Below, one piece after another: positions 7,303 through 16,397 of a stretch of 55,603 nucleotides of DNA. The DNA is taken from NCBI GenBank assembly GCA_018713055.1, contig DVFW01000046.1, positions 1 to 55,603 on the forward strand, read 5' to 3'. Both the position numbers and the translations under genes were made by a program. The number at the start of each line of letters is the position of its first letter. Position 1 is the first letter of the stretch. This DNA comes from Scatavimonas merdigallinarum. Its GTDB lineage: Bacteria; Bacillota; Clostridia; Oscillospirales; Acutalibacteraceae. The notes under the pieces were generated by a model that was not told where the DNA came from, did no database searches, and was given only the letters and a program-made list of their open reading frames with translations.

Positions 7303-9321
7303 TTAGGCAAATATTTTTCCTATATCAAAATCTACTTTTTGTTTTGCCAGATACTTTTGCAATTGCAATGTATCTTCAACCGTAACCGTCCCGTTGGCGT
7401 CGATATCTGCGGCAGAAAAAGCGGTGTCTGTCAGTACTTCTGTTTTAGCAATATGTCTTTGCATGAGAAGTACGTCTTCAATTTCTATATTCCCATTTTC
7501 GTTTACGTCGCCCAGAGTATAAGAACCCGCCTGATGCGCTTCCAGCAGAATGGTTCCCTTTTCCCCGCTGTTTACAGTAGCCTTCCCATCCTGTACAACG
7601 CATTTGGCACCCGTATACGCATTTGTAAGCACTGTTTCGTCGGCAAAAATGCTGGAAACCTCTATGGTTACATCTGTAAGGGGCCGGGCAGAAATACAGG
7701 CGGCAATTTTGTCACTGATCCCGTCTTTGTCATACATTCTTGTAAACGCATAGCCGGAGGAGCTTTCCACCTTTGTATGCGCGCCCGCTCCTACTGCGAT
7801 ATGCCGGTCGCGAAACGTACCAACTTTCTGCCAGTGGGAAAGCGCATCTGTGTCCAGACTGTTCCAGTTCATGTCGCCCCTTAGCCTGTGATCCCCTTTA
7901 GCCTGTGAACTTGGTACCCAGGGCCGGTTAGATTCGTCTCCATAATAAATTTGTACGGCGCCCGGCAACAGCAAAAACGCCGAACCGTTATAAATTGCAT
8001 CTTGCCTGTTAAGTGTTGTGTCGTGAGAAGACAGGTAACTTAACACATTAAAGTTTTCCTTGGTATTAATGTTTTGTGCGTAAGACGTATAGAGCGCATC
8101 CAGATTTTCAACGGCAGGCAAGCCGCCTCCCTGCTGAATGCTGAAGTTAATCATAGAATCAAATCCGCCCTCTGTGTAATAGGCGTTGTCTTCCACACCC
8201 TGACCCCAGTTCTCACCTGTCATCCAGAAATCCAGATCATCCAGCGCTTTATCCGGATTATTGTCTTTCCATGTTCGGAGCGCCTGGGTACAGGCCTCTT
8301 TGAGCTTTTTCCAGGAAGCAAGCTCCACATGCTTTGCTGTGTCGCACCGGAAGCCGTCAATACCAAATTCTTCTACCCATTCGGCAAGCCACATGACAAG
8401 ATAATCCGACACCGTGGCAGTGGAAGGATATTTTTCCATTTTTTCACTGTATGTTCCTTCCTGCCACCATTTTGTTACCAAAAGCGGCGGAATAGCAACC
8501 TTGTCTGTAGATTCTGTTTTAAAATCCGGCAGAGATTCCAAACTTCCCTCCAGATCGCCGGATGAATATATATAGCCTGCAATACCGGGCGCACCCACGC
8601 GAATCCAGTCCGGTCCCCACCATTTTGCCCAATCCTGTGCGTTTGTATTGTAATCTATGTAATTATGGTAATTTCTGATTCCATCGAGTTTATAAAATAA
8701 AGATTGATAATTATTTTTCAGCGTCCCGTAATCAAATTCTTCCATATCTTGTACTGTGTTGTAACCGGGATGATTCATAACGACGTCCATAATAATACGA
8801 ATTCCGTGTGCATGCGCCGTATCTACCAGTTTTTGAAATTCTTCTTTCGTCCCAAAATTTTTGTCTGTTTCTGTGTAGTCGAGCGCATAGTAACCGTGAT
8901 ACGCATAATGGACATAAGAACCTCCATCGTCGCCCTGGCAATAACCGTGGATTTGCTCATACGGCGCACTCAGCCAAATTGCATTTACACCAAGATCCGT
9001 AAAATAGCCTTCTTCAATTTTTTTTGTGATCCCTGCAAAGTCCCCTCCATGAAAGGTCGCCCCTGCCGTATTCCAGCCTTCCAGCGGCTGACCTTCTGCA
9101 TCCAGCGTTCTCCCATACGCATGGTCGTTGTCTGGATTGCCGTTTTCAAAGCGGTCTGTCAGCAGAAAATAAACCGTCGCATTGTCCCACGAAAAATCCG
9201 CAGGATTTTTTCCCCCGGCGGCATCTGCCTGCGCACTGACTGTTACAGCGGAGGATGCCAAACATCCTGCTATGAGAACAATGCAAAGCAGAAGACACAA
9301 AAGCAATTTTTTTGCGCGCAT
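7303..9321 (-). CDS. secreted alpha-amylase, GH13_19 (MalS-like), with C-terminal type I dockerin
   Basis: A 672-residue product. A signal peptide covers residues 1-30. The GH13 barrel begins at VYFLLTDRFENGNPDND and resembles periplasmic MalS, with YEQIHGY and HYAYHGYYALDYT, region I DVVMNH, nucleophile Asp327 in DGFRCDTAKHVEL, acid/base Glu370 in FWMTGENWG and transition-state Asp434 in YLSSHDTTLN. All three catalytic residues are present. A beta C-domain follows, then a dockerin at about 602-665 with two complete Ca-binding loops (GDVNENGNIEIED and ADIDANGTVTVED). The tail ends DIGKIFA, shared with the next two dockerins. The start at 9321 follows GGAGGGCTTAAA. The enzyme should cleave maltooligosaccharides or starch while docked on a scaffoldin. 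Confidence 0.92.
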   Translation of the reverse strand: MRAKKLLLCLLLCIVLIAGCLASSAVTVSAQADAAGGKNPADFSWDNATVYFLLTDRFENGNPDNDHAYGRTLDAEGQPLEGWNTAGATFHGGDFAGITKKIEEGYFTDLGVNAIWLSAPYEQIHGYCQGDDGGSYVHYAYHGYYALDYTETDKNFGTKEEFQKLVDTAHAHGIRIIMDVVMNHPGYNTVQDMEEFDYGTLKNNYQSLFYKLDGIRNYHNYIDYNTNAQDWAKWWGPDWIRVGAPGIAGYIYSSGDLEGSLESLPDFKTESTDKVAIPPLLVTKWWQEGTYSEKMEKYPSTATVSDYLVMWLAEWVEEFGIDGFRCDTAKHVELASWKKLKEACTQALRTWKDNNPDKALDDLDFWMTGENWGQGVEDNAYYTEGGFDSMINFSIQQGGGLPAVENLDALYTSYAQNINTKENFNVLSYLSSHDTTLNRQDAIYNGSAFLLLPGAVQIYYGDESNRPWVPSSQAKGDHRLRGDMNWNSLDTDALSHWQKVGTFRDRHIAVGAGAHTKVESSSGYAFTRMYDKDGISDKIAACISARPLTDVTIEVSSIFADETVLTNAYTGAKCVVQDGKATVNSGEKGTILLEAHQAGSYTLGDVNENGNIEIEDVLLMQRHIAKTEVLTDTAFSAADIDANGTVTVEDTLQLQKYLAKQKVDFDIGKIFA

Positions 9322-9356
9322 TTTAAGCCCTCCAAAAATAAAATAAATTTTTTATT

Positions 9357-9362
9357 ATTATA
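9357..9362 (-). promoter_or_regulatory. probable extended -10 of the GH13_19 amylase promoter
   Basis: TATAAT preceded by TGA (extended -10) lies 36 bp before the ATG. No convincing -35 is seen. The remaining gap to 9540 is AT-rich with no gene. Confidence 0.4.
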
Positions 9363-9539
9363 TCATATATACAATTTACAGGAAACATCTTTTTAATTGT
9401 TATTATTAATTTTGTAGGTCTATATAAAAATACAACATATAAGTTGTTTATAATAAATAAAATTATTTTTGATTTTCTACAAATTTATTTTTATTCTGTT
9501 TATTTTCGTGACTGTTTTTCACATTTTAAAATGCGCAGT

Positions 9540-9568
9540 AAGAAACGGCCGTCTCAAGAGGACGGCCG
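9540..9568 (-). terminator. terminator of the 9592-12930 amylase gene
   Basis: Arms CGGCCGTC (9546-9553) and GACGGCCG (9561-9568) lie 24 bp past the stop codon. On the minus strand TTTCTTA follows. Confidence 0.65.
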
Positions 9569-9591
9569 CTTTATAAATACAACTTTATTTT

Positions 9592-12500
9592 TCAGACGAT
9601 ATAAGAAGGGTCAAACAGGTAGGTTCCATATGCATAATGCCCCTGTGCATCCTGGCTGGACGTGTCGCAGTAATACCCCATATTATTTGAATCAGCTGAA
9701 ATTGCAATATCCTGTGTCTGTACTCCGTTTCCATTATTAAAAATAATAGAGTCAAATTCTTCCGGATCAATCTCTGCCTTATAAATTGTTTCGCCATATT
9801 CATTTTTACCTACAGATTCCATTAGCAGACCGGGCCACTCGCCATTTTTGTGTTCATCTGCGGAGCGCCATGCATACAGATAAACATTGTCCCAGTACAG
9901 GCCGTTGGAGAAATAAACCGTAATTGTGCCGCCGGGCTGCGGATCAGGCGGTATAGTGCCGCCTGAAATAGCGATTTCCTGCTGCTGTGTGCCATTGTTG
10001 AAAATTGCCTTTGTATAAACGCCCTCCGGAATCAAAATAGAATTGCCGGATACTTCCAAGCCAGGCCACTTTCCGGTTTCTGCAAATTGGTCTTCACTTG
10101 GATTGTAGCAATAGCAATGGGTCGGCGTAAATCCAAGATTGTTTGCCGTAACGGTAATCATTTTTATATCATATACACGGCTGCCGCTTACATCCATAGA
10201 GGGCGACTGCATGCGCACCGCCGTATACGGATTACCGCCTTCGTCTGTTCCGTTCATTGGCGTATCGCTGAAAATAACCTTTGTATAGCCCGCTGTTGCC
10301 GGAATGGTAATTTTGTACGTTGTGCCGCTGCCTTCCATTGCCTGGCCGGGCCATGCCGCGTTTTCCTCACCGCTTTCATTATACAGATATGCATAAATGT
10401 CAGAGCCCCAGCCCTGCGGTTGATTGAGGGCAAGCGTAATGGTATCCGCCGGGTCAGTAGAGGATGTGGGTGTTGTCGGTACTGTCGGCGCAGTGGGGTT
10501 TGTTGGCGTTGGGGTATCTGTACCAAAGTACTTCCCTATTTCATATTTTGTAAACATACCGGCAACATATTTTTGAATTTCCAAAACGTCGGCCGTTTCT
10601 ATTTTATTGTTTTGCGTAACATCCGCTGCAAGAAGCGCCTTCCCCTGCATCTGCTGCATGTTGGCAATATATCTTTGTATCAGGAGCGCATCGGCCACTT
10701 TGATCTGGCCGTCATTGTCCGCATCGCCCAGCATATACTGTTCCTGCGGCTGGGGATCTTCCGTTGGCCTGGAAGGGTTTGTGGGTCCAACTGGAGAACC
10801 GGACGTTTTATAACCGTAGTCCTTCCACTCGCCATTTTGCCAAATCATGGAACCGTTGAGTAGAAATCCTCCCTTTTCACGGTTTGCAGCATTTGCAGCC
10901 GTACCATAATTAATAACAGTAGGCGGAATCGTTCTTCCGTCAAGGCCGGTTGAAACCTGGCCTTCATTAAATTTTACATAACAGGCCCCCGTAACGCCGG
11001 TAATTTCTGCTTTATAAATATTTCCTTCCACATTTGTCATGGTAATGCCCGGGTACGCGCCGATTGCATTTCCATTCACATCTTTGACAAAGCAGCAGTA
11101 ATTGCTCCAGGTTTCATAACCGGTGGCATCAAAATATGCCACCAGCTTTTCCGACGGAAGTTTCTTTACAAACTGGTAGATTTCCTCTGTCGTTCTGACA
11201 CCGTCTGTAGCCGTTACCGCAACAGAAATAGCCGTGTTGGATGCAACGCCGTTTCCAATTGTTATGGTTTCAGCCCCGGTAAAGGATACGGGCGCACCTC
11301 CATCAATGGAATATGTGCCGGAAACAGCATCCTCCAGTGTAAACGCAAGTGTTGCGGTATCAGTTGTAAAGTTATGGTTGTTGGTGTAATAGCCTGTTGT
11401 TTTTCCTGTAAAAGTGGTGGTATCGGCTGTAACGGTTTGTCCATTTAAAGCAAGCTGTACAGACGGTGTGGTTTCTGTTTTGTTATAGATAACTGCAACG
11501 GCTTTTGCCGGTACAGAGCCTGTAAGCCTGCCGCCGGAAACCGTAAACGTATTGCCGCTGACCTGGTCTTTATAGGTTCCGTCCGCCATAGAGGTAGAAT
11601 AATTGATGGAAGCCGCGCCGGATGAAAAGTTCGTGATCACCATGCCGGAAGTACCGCGCTGGACATAAAACTGAGAACCGGAAGAGGCAACCGTTTCGCT
11701 TTGTCCTGCAAAACAGTTGCGGAATTTGTTAACCTCGCCAACTGTTTTATCTTGCCAAAGCGTGCTGCCGGGACCGCCGATCATCTCGTCATAATCAATA
11801 AAACCTGCGCTGGAAACGCGCTCGTGCTCCGGACGGCAGAAATATAACGCTGCGGCGTCCTTTCTGGCGCCTGCAACACCCCAACCGAGCAACAACTGCT
11901 GATGGGTAAGGTTGGTAGAGGTCTTATCACAGAAGTTGTCGTGCGATTCTACCCAGGTGACAAGATCGCCTGCAGAAGCGCCCGAACAGTTATATGCAAC
12001 AAGCGACGTGCTAGAATTGTTGGATTTGATAGCCGATCTAATATCACTGCCCTGGCCGCTGTCTGTAATTTTGATGTATTGCGTATAGTTGGAATAGCTC
12101 GTCCCGGCCGTATTAAGGATTTCGCCGTAAAGATATACATCCGGCTTGAGAGATTTTGCATAGCTTGTAATATTGGGCCAGAAATCGCTGCCTGAAGCGC
12201 CGTCTATGGAAGCGGGCAATTCAATATGCTTTGCCGCGTCAAAACGAAAACCGTCCGCGCCAGCTTCAATACATTCCTTCAACAGATTTTTCACATAACT
12301 TTGTACCTTGGGGCTTGCTGTATTTAAATCCGGCAGCCCGTTTAGCGATTTCTGCGTCATATCATACCGACTGCCGTCGCTGACCATTTCCCTGACCGAG
12401 TGCCAGCAGCTTGGGTCATCCCGCAGATCCGCAGGAATCTGTTCAGACTTGGAATAAAGCGTGCCGCCGCTGCCCTGCGCCATATGGTTCGCGACAACAT

Positions 12501-12930
12501 CCACAATGATCTTAATACCGTACTCTTCTGCTACCTGGCACATTTGTGTAAAATCTTCCTTGGTCCCCAGGCCATTCCCTATGGAAAAATTGACAGGTTG
12601 GTAGTATTTCCACCAGTCAATCATATAGGAAGCCGCATTATCTGTTTCTGCAACTGCGGTACCCTGTACGGGCGACACCTGTACTGCGCCAAAACCCTGT
12701 GAGGCAATTTCTTTAATATATTTCGTAACATCTGTAAAACGCCAGGTAAATGCATGAAAAATATTACCGTCCTGAATATTGTCCGGCAAATTGTATGCTG
12801 TAGCGTTGCCAGTACCAAGAATCCGTGTATTGTCCTGCACTGCTGCAGCTGGGGCCGCAGATATGCACAGGCACCCGATCAGCATTGCCGCCGCCAGCAA
12901 TATGCTGATGGCTGATTTTTTTCGTTTCAT
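9592..12930 (-). CDS. secreted alpha-amylase, GH13_28 (AmyE-like), with internal dockerin and CBM26-like modules
   Basis: A 1112-residue product. The start is the ATG at 12930 after AGGAGG; upstream codons in frame cover the promoter. Order: signal peptide 1-31; AmyE-type GH13 barrel ~45-420 (VQVSPVQG, VDVVANH, Asp231 in ADGFRFDAAKHIELP, Glu270 in LYGEIL, Asp331 in WVESHDN, SRPEH-like CRPEH); C-domain to ~485; Ig-like beta-sandwich 495-590 (TYSIDGGAP); starch-binding-like module 594-705; dockerin ~733-800; Thr/Pro linker; then three CBM26-like modules (~828-920, 925-990, 1002-1112) with AWPGQ, KWPGL and EWPGL signatures. The dockerin is therefore internal. Its second Ca loop (DVTQNNKIETAD) lacks the usual Gly. 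It is a close paralogue of the gene at 13262, with its own promoter and terminator. Confidence 0.9.
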   Translation of the reverse strand: MKRKKSAISILLAAAMLIGCLCISAAPAAAVQDNTRILGTGNATAYNLPDNIQDGNIFHAFTWRFTDVTKYIKEIASQGFGAVQVSPVQGTAVAETDNAASYMIDWWKYYQPVNFSIGNGLGTKEDFTQMCQVAEEYGIKIIVDVVANHMAQGSGGTLYSKSEQIPADLRDDPSCWHSVREMVSDGSRYDMTQKSLNGLPDLNTASPKVQSYVKNLLKECIEAGADGFRFDAAKHIELPASIDGASGSDFWPNITSYAKSLKPDVYLYGEILNTAGTSYSNYTQYIKITDSGQGSDIRSAIKSNNSSTSLVAYNCSGASAGDLVTWVESHDNFCDKTSTNLTHQQLLLGWGVAGARKDAAALYFCRPEHERVSSAGFIDYDEMIGGPGSTLWQDKTVGEVNKFRNCFAGQSETVASSGSQFYVQRGTSGMVITNFSSGAASINYSTSMADGTYKDQVSGNTFTVSGGRLTGSVPAKAVAVIYNKTETTPSVQLALNGQTVTADTTTFTGKTTGYYTNNHNFTTDTATLAFTLEDAVSGTYSIDGGAPVSFTGAETITIGNGVASNTAISVAVTATDGVRTTEEIYQFVKKLPSEKLVAYFDATGYETWSNYCCFVKDVNGNAIGAYPGITMTNVEGNIYKAEITGVTGACYVKFNEGQVSTGLDGRTIPPTVINYGTAANAANREKGGFLLNGSMIWQNGEWKDYGYKTSGSPVGPTNPSRPTEDPQPQEQYMLGDADNDGQIKVADALLIQRYIANMQQMQGKALLAADVTQNNKIETADVLEIQKYVAGMFTKYEIGKYFGTDTPTPTNPTAPTVPTTPTSSTDPADTITLALNQPQGWGSDIYAYLYNESGEENAAWPGQAMEGSGTTYKITIPATAGYTKVIFSDTPMNGTDEGGNPYTAVRMQSPSMDVSGSRVYDIKMITVTANNLGFTPTHCYCYNPSEDQFAETGKWPGLEVSGNSILIPEGVYTKAIFNNGTQQQEIAISGGTIPPDPQPGGTITVYFSNGLYWDNVYLYAWRSADEHKNGEWPGLLMESVGKNEYGETIYKAEIDPEEFDSIIFNNGNGVQTQDIAISADSNNMGYYCDTSSQDAQGHYAYGTYLFDPSYIV

Positions 12931-12959
12931 GTTCACTGTTCCTCCTATAAATTTGATGG

Positions 12960-12988
12960 TTGACATATATAAATTATACGCCTGTCAA
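12960..12988. promoter_or_regulatory. inverted repeat around the -10 of the 9592-12930 promoter
   Basis: TTGACA (12960-12965) and TGTCAA (12983-12988) form 6-bp arms with 17 bp between them and enclose the -10 box of the amylase promoter. The geometry suits an operator. No regulator can be named. Confidence 0.3.
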
Positions 12989-13001
12989 AAAAAGGCTGCA
13001 A
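12973..13001 (-). promoter_or_regulatory. promoter of the 9592-12930 amylase gene
   Basis: TTGCAG (12996-13001) and TATAAT (12973-12978) have a 17-bp spacer, about 43 bp before the start codon. The rest of the 330-bp gap up to 13261 is AT-rich and holds only the terminator of the next gene. Confidence 0.6.
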
Positions 13002-13181
13002 TGAATCAGGTGCGAAATAGTCATTTTGATCCCTGTTTTGTAGAAATAAACATATTAAATAATTTTTTTTGTGTAGAATCACTTATTTTTAGAAGGCTAT
13101 AATCCAATACAGGCATTTTTCCTGTTAAAACTTGTAATTATTATATTTTTTAAATGCTTATGCAATTTATACTTCATTACA

Positions 13182-13216
13182 CAAAAACAGGGCGATTCCA
13201 TAAAAGAATCGCCCTG
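13182..13216 (-). terminator. terminator of the 13262-16222 amylase gene
   Basis: Perfect 11-bp arms CAGGGCGATTC (13188-13198) and GAATCGCCCTG (13206-13216) are followed on the minus strand by TTTTTGTGT. Confidence 0.85.
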
Positions 13217-13261
13217 TAAGTTGATTTTACCATACCGTATTATTATAACAGATATATCGTT

Positions 13262-16222
13262 TTATTCTAAACCTGTATATTCCTGAACCGTGCAGGTAAA
13301 TTTTCCAGAGGTTGACACAGGCGTATAAATGCCACCGTATACAACTTCTTCTATATCCGCTGATTGTCGGCCGCCGTTATTGTTGTTGAAAATAAGCCTG
13401 TCGTAAGTGTCTTTTTCAATTTTCACAGAGTAAACCTCATTACCTGCCGCATTGGTTCCAACAAGCGTCATAACCTCTCCCGGCCATGCGCCGTTGTTCT
13501 GGCCGGACCCGCTCTTGTAAGCATAACAGGCAACCTCTGACCAATTTGTGGTGTTTTCAAAATAAATGGTTTCTCTCAGGTCTGGAATTTCCGGGAAAAC
13601 ATCCGGCTCACTCCAGATGCCGTAGCTGCCGTCTTCATTAAACGCGCAAGTAACCATTTTATCGTAGTTTTCCGGCGTTACAATAATATCGTTAGACTGC
13701 TGGCCGCCGTTTGAACCGTTATTAAAAATAATGGCGTTCTGGTCGGCCGGCAAAGTAAGCTTATAAACGGCGTCGCTAACTTTTTCCGTTAGCTCTACGC
13801 CTGGCCAGGCCACAGAGGTACCGCCCTGGTTTTCCCAATAATAGGCATATACCTGCTCCCAACCTTTATAGTTGTTAAAATAGATTGTATATTCGCCTAC
13901 TTCTTCTTCAACAGGTTCGCCGATGGGATAGTCAACCTGCATGGCGGCTATATATTTCTGCAGCGGAAGGACATCTTCCATATCAATTGTTTTATCGCCG
14001 TTGATGTCCGCTGCCAACTGGCCTTTTTCTGTAAGCTGTTCAACCTTTGCAACATGCTTTTGAATTGCAAGCACATCCTTAACCTGCAGCTTACCGTCGC
14101 CGTCTACATCACCTAGCGCATATGGGGTGCATTCCGTTCTGTCGCCGCTTTGCGGCTCATTGACGCAGTCCTGCCATACTCCGTCTTCCCACATCATGGC
14201 GCCGATAATTTCAAAGCCGCCGGCTTCGCGGTTTTCTGCAACTTCAGCACTGCCGTAATTGACAACTGTAGGCGGGATGGTCCTTCCGTCAAGGCCTGTG
14301 GAAACAGGACCTTCATTGAATTTTACAATCGCCTTTGTAACGCCGGGGATTTCAGCCTTATAATAATCCGTGCCCTTGACCTGCACCATTTCATAGCCGG
14401 GATATTCCACAAGCTCGTTGCCGTTTTCATCCTTGGCATAGCAGTAAATACCGCTGTCGTCAATCCAGCTTTCATTACCGGAAATATTGAAATACGCAAC
14501 GACCTTGGCGTTAGGATCTTTTTTTACAATATGATAAGTCGTGGAGGTTGTATAATCTGCATTTGAAGCGGTAATGGTAACAGGGATCTCTGTATTGTAA
14601 TCAATTCCGCTGCCAATTGTAAAAGAACCGTTTCCTGTAACCTCCACCGGGGCTGCGCTACCTACTGCATAGGTAAAGGACTGCGCGTTTTCCAGTGTAA
14701 CGTCAATTTTTGCCGTATCCCCTGCAAAGTGCATAACAGAGCCACTGTCGACTGCTTCTCCGTTAAACTGAACATTTGCTGCAGGCGTAAATTTGTCTTT
14801 ATTATAAATAACAGCTACGCTTCTTGCTCCCACTGTACCCGTAAGCTGGCCGCCCGTTACCGTAAACGTATTACCGGATATCTGGTCGGTATATGTACCG
14901 TCTTGCATGGTTGTTGTGTAGTTGATGGCCGCATCTTCCTTTGCAAGGTTAACAATTACCATACCGGAAGTGCCGCGCTGTACATAAAACTGAGAACCAC
15001 TGGAAGCCACTGTTTCGCCTTGGCCTTCAAAAGCATTGCGGAACTGGTTAATCTGAGCTACCGTTTCATTCTCCCAAAGCCTGTAACCGGGGCCCCCGAT
15101 CAGTTCGTCATAGGCAACGCCCTTGGTGTTATGCTCAGGCCGGCAAAGATAAAGCGCCGCCGCGCCTTCTCTTGCGCCGATAATGCCCCAGCCCAGCAAC
15201 AGCTGTTCATCTGTCAGGTTTTTGGACGTACCGTCTGCAAAATTGTCGTGTGATTCAATCCATACAACAAGCTGGTCAGCATCTGCACCGGACAGGTTAT
15301 AGCTTCCAAGCGTGGAAGTTGCAGATGTTCCCTTGATAACGCTGCGGATCTTGTTGCCGTAACCGCTGTCGGTCAGGTTCATATACTGTAAATAGTTTTC
15401 GGTATCTGTCCCAAGCGGCGCAAGCGCTTCGCCGTAAATATAAATATCCGGCTTCAGGGATCTGGCATAGGAGGTAACATTGGGCCAGAAATCACTTGCA
15501 AACGATGCATCGTCGCTGGGAAGCTCAATATGCTTTGCCGCATCAAAACGGAACCCGTCCGCGCCATAATCTATGCATTCTTTCAAAAGAGCCTTAACAT
15601 AGTTCTGTACCTTTTCGCTGCCTGTGTTCAGGTCGGGCAACCCGCCCAGCAGCCTTTGCGTCATACTCTGGCGGCTGGAATCAGACGTACTGCTTGTTTC
15701 TGCATGCCAGGCTGTTTCGTCGTCTCTTAAATCACTGATAATATCAGGGTGCAGCGCACCGGAAACACCGGAATCCGCTTGCGCCATATGATTGGAAACG
15801 ATATCTACAATAATTTTAACGCCGTATTCGTCGGCCGTTTCGCACATTTGCCTGAAGTCTTCCTTTGTGCCCAGTCCATTGCCTATTTCAAAGTTAATAG
15901 GCTGATAGTAGTACATCCAGTCACAGGCATATGTAGCCACGTTAATGGTGGGTTTGCTCCCCTGTACAGGCGATACCTGCACACTTGTAAAGCCTGCCTG
16001 TGCAATTTCCTTCATATACCTGGATACATCGGTAAAACGCCAGTTGAACGCATGTAAAATATTCCCGTTTTGCACATCTGACGCCAGATTATAGGCTGTT
16101 GCATTGTCCGCCGCCGCTGTTTCTGCAGAATTTGTTGCCGCCGTTGCCGTTACGGGAATTACAAGGCAACTGATCAGCATTACAGCGGAAAGCAAGATAC
16201 TGACTGCTGATTTTTTGATCAT
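13262..16222 (-). CDS. secreted alpha-amylase, GH13_28 (AmyE-like), with internal dockerin and two CBM26-like modules
   Basis: A 986-residue product starting at the ATG at 16222, 8 nt after GGAGG. Order: signal peptide ~1-29; AmyE-type GH13 barrel ~40-415 with Asp227 (ADGFRFDAAKHIELP), Glu265 (IYGEAL) and Asp326 (WIESHDN); C-domain to ~475; Ig-like beta-sandwich ~483-567; starch-binding-like module ~572-687; dockerin ~703-768 (GDVDGDGKLQVKD, then ADINGDKTIDMED, Gly replaced in the second loop); then two CBM26-like modules (~778-870 with AWPGV, ~883-980 with AWPGE). The layout parallels the neighbour at 9592 but with one CBM26 fewer, so the pair looks like an old tandem duplication. The dockerin tail MQVDYPIGEPV resembles those of the other island-1 enzymes. 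Confidence 0.9.
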   Translation of the reverse strand: MIKKSAVSILLSAVMLISCLVIPVTATAATNSAETAAADNATAYNLASDVQNGNILHAFNWRFTDVSRYMKEIAQAGFTSVQVSPVQGSKPTINVATYACDWMYYYQPINFEIGNGLGTKEDFRQMCETADEYGVKIIVDIVSNHMAQADSGVSGALHPDIISDLRDDETAWHAETSSTSDSSRQSMTQRLLGGLPDLNTGSEKVQNYVKALLKECIDYGADGFRFDAAKHIELPSDDASFASDFWPNVTSYARSLKPDIYIYGEALAPLGTDTENYLQYMNLTDSGYGNKIRSVIKGTSATSTLGSYNLSGADADQLVVWIESHDNFADGTSKNLTDEQLLLGWGIIGAREGAAALYLCRPEHNTKGVAYDELIGGPGYRLWENETVAQINQFRNAFEGQGETVASSGSQFYVQRGTSGMVIVNLAKEDAAINYTTTMQDGTYTDQISGNTFTVTGGQLTGTVGARSVAVIYNKDKFTPAANVQFNGEAVDSGSVMHFAGDTAKIDVTLENAQSFTYAVGSAAPVEVTGNGSFTIGSGIDYNTEIPVTITASNADYTTSTTYHIVKKDPNAKVVAYFNISGNESWIDDSGIYCYAKDENGNELVEYPGYEMVQVKGTDYYKAEIPGVTKAIVKFNEGPVSTGLDGRTIPPTVVNYGSAEVAENREAGGFEIIGAMMWEDGVWQDCVNEPQSGDRTECTPYALGDVDGDGKLQVKDVLAIQKHVAKVEQLTEKGQLAADINGDKTIDMEDVLPLQKYIAAMQVDYPIGEPVEEEVGEYTIYFNNYKGWEQVYAYYWENQGGTSVAWPGVELTEKVSDAVYKLTLPADQNAIIFNNGSNGGQQSNDIIVTPENYDKMVTCAFNEDGSYGIWSEPDVFPEIPDLRETIYFENTTNWSEVACYAYKSGSGQNNGAWPGEVMTLVGTNAAGNEVYSVKIEKDTYDRLIFNNNNGGRQSADIEEVVYGGIYTPVSTSGKFTCTVQEYTGLE

Positions 16223-16275
16223 TGTTTTTACCTCCACTTCATTTGCTGTTTAAAATCTTCCAATCCAGCAATACT

Positions 16276-16304
16276 ATTATATATGTGGAAAGTTTTTTAT
16301 TCAA
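16276..16304 (-). promoter_or_regulatory. promoter of the 13262-16222 amylase gene
   Basis: TTGAAT (16299-16304) and TATAAT (16276-16281) are separated by 17 bp, 53 bp before the start codon. Confidence 0.65.
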
Positions 16305-16310
16305 TTAAAA

Positions 16311-16368
16311 ATCAAAAAAAAATGGCCATGCTTATTTATTTGGTACAAATAGACAAGCATAGCCATTT
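16311..16368 (-). terminator. terminator of the histidine operon
   Basis: 14-bp arms at 16320-16333 and 16355-16368 (one G-U pair in RNA) are followed on the minus strand by a run of T. It lies 29 bp after the hisE stop. Confidence 0.85.
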
Positions 16369-16397
16369 AAAAATGTATAAAACGCACAGCGTTTATA

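Noticed and set aside
8704..9396. Open frame of 230 codons on the plus strand inside the GH13_19 amylase
   Set aside because: Antisense to a gene with complete catalytic motifs and dockerin; no ribosome binding site or domain. Long antisense frames recur throughout the window because of codon bias.
10087..10863. Open frame of 258 codons on the plus strand inside the 9592-12930 amylase
   Set aside because: Antisense shadow of the linker, dockerin and CBM region; composition is that of reverse-read repeats.
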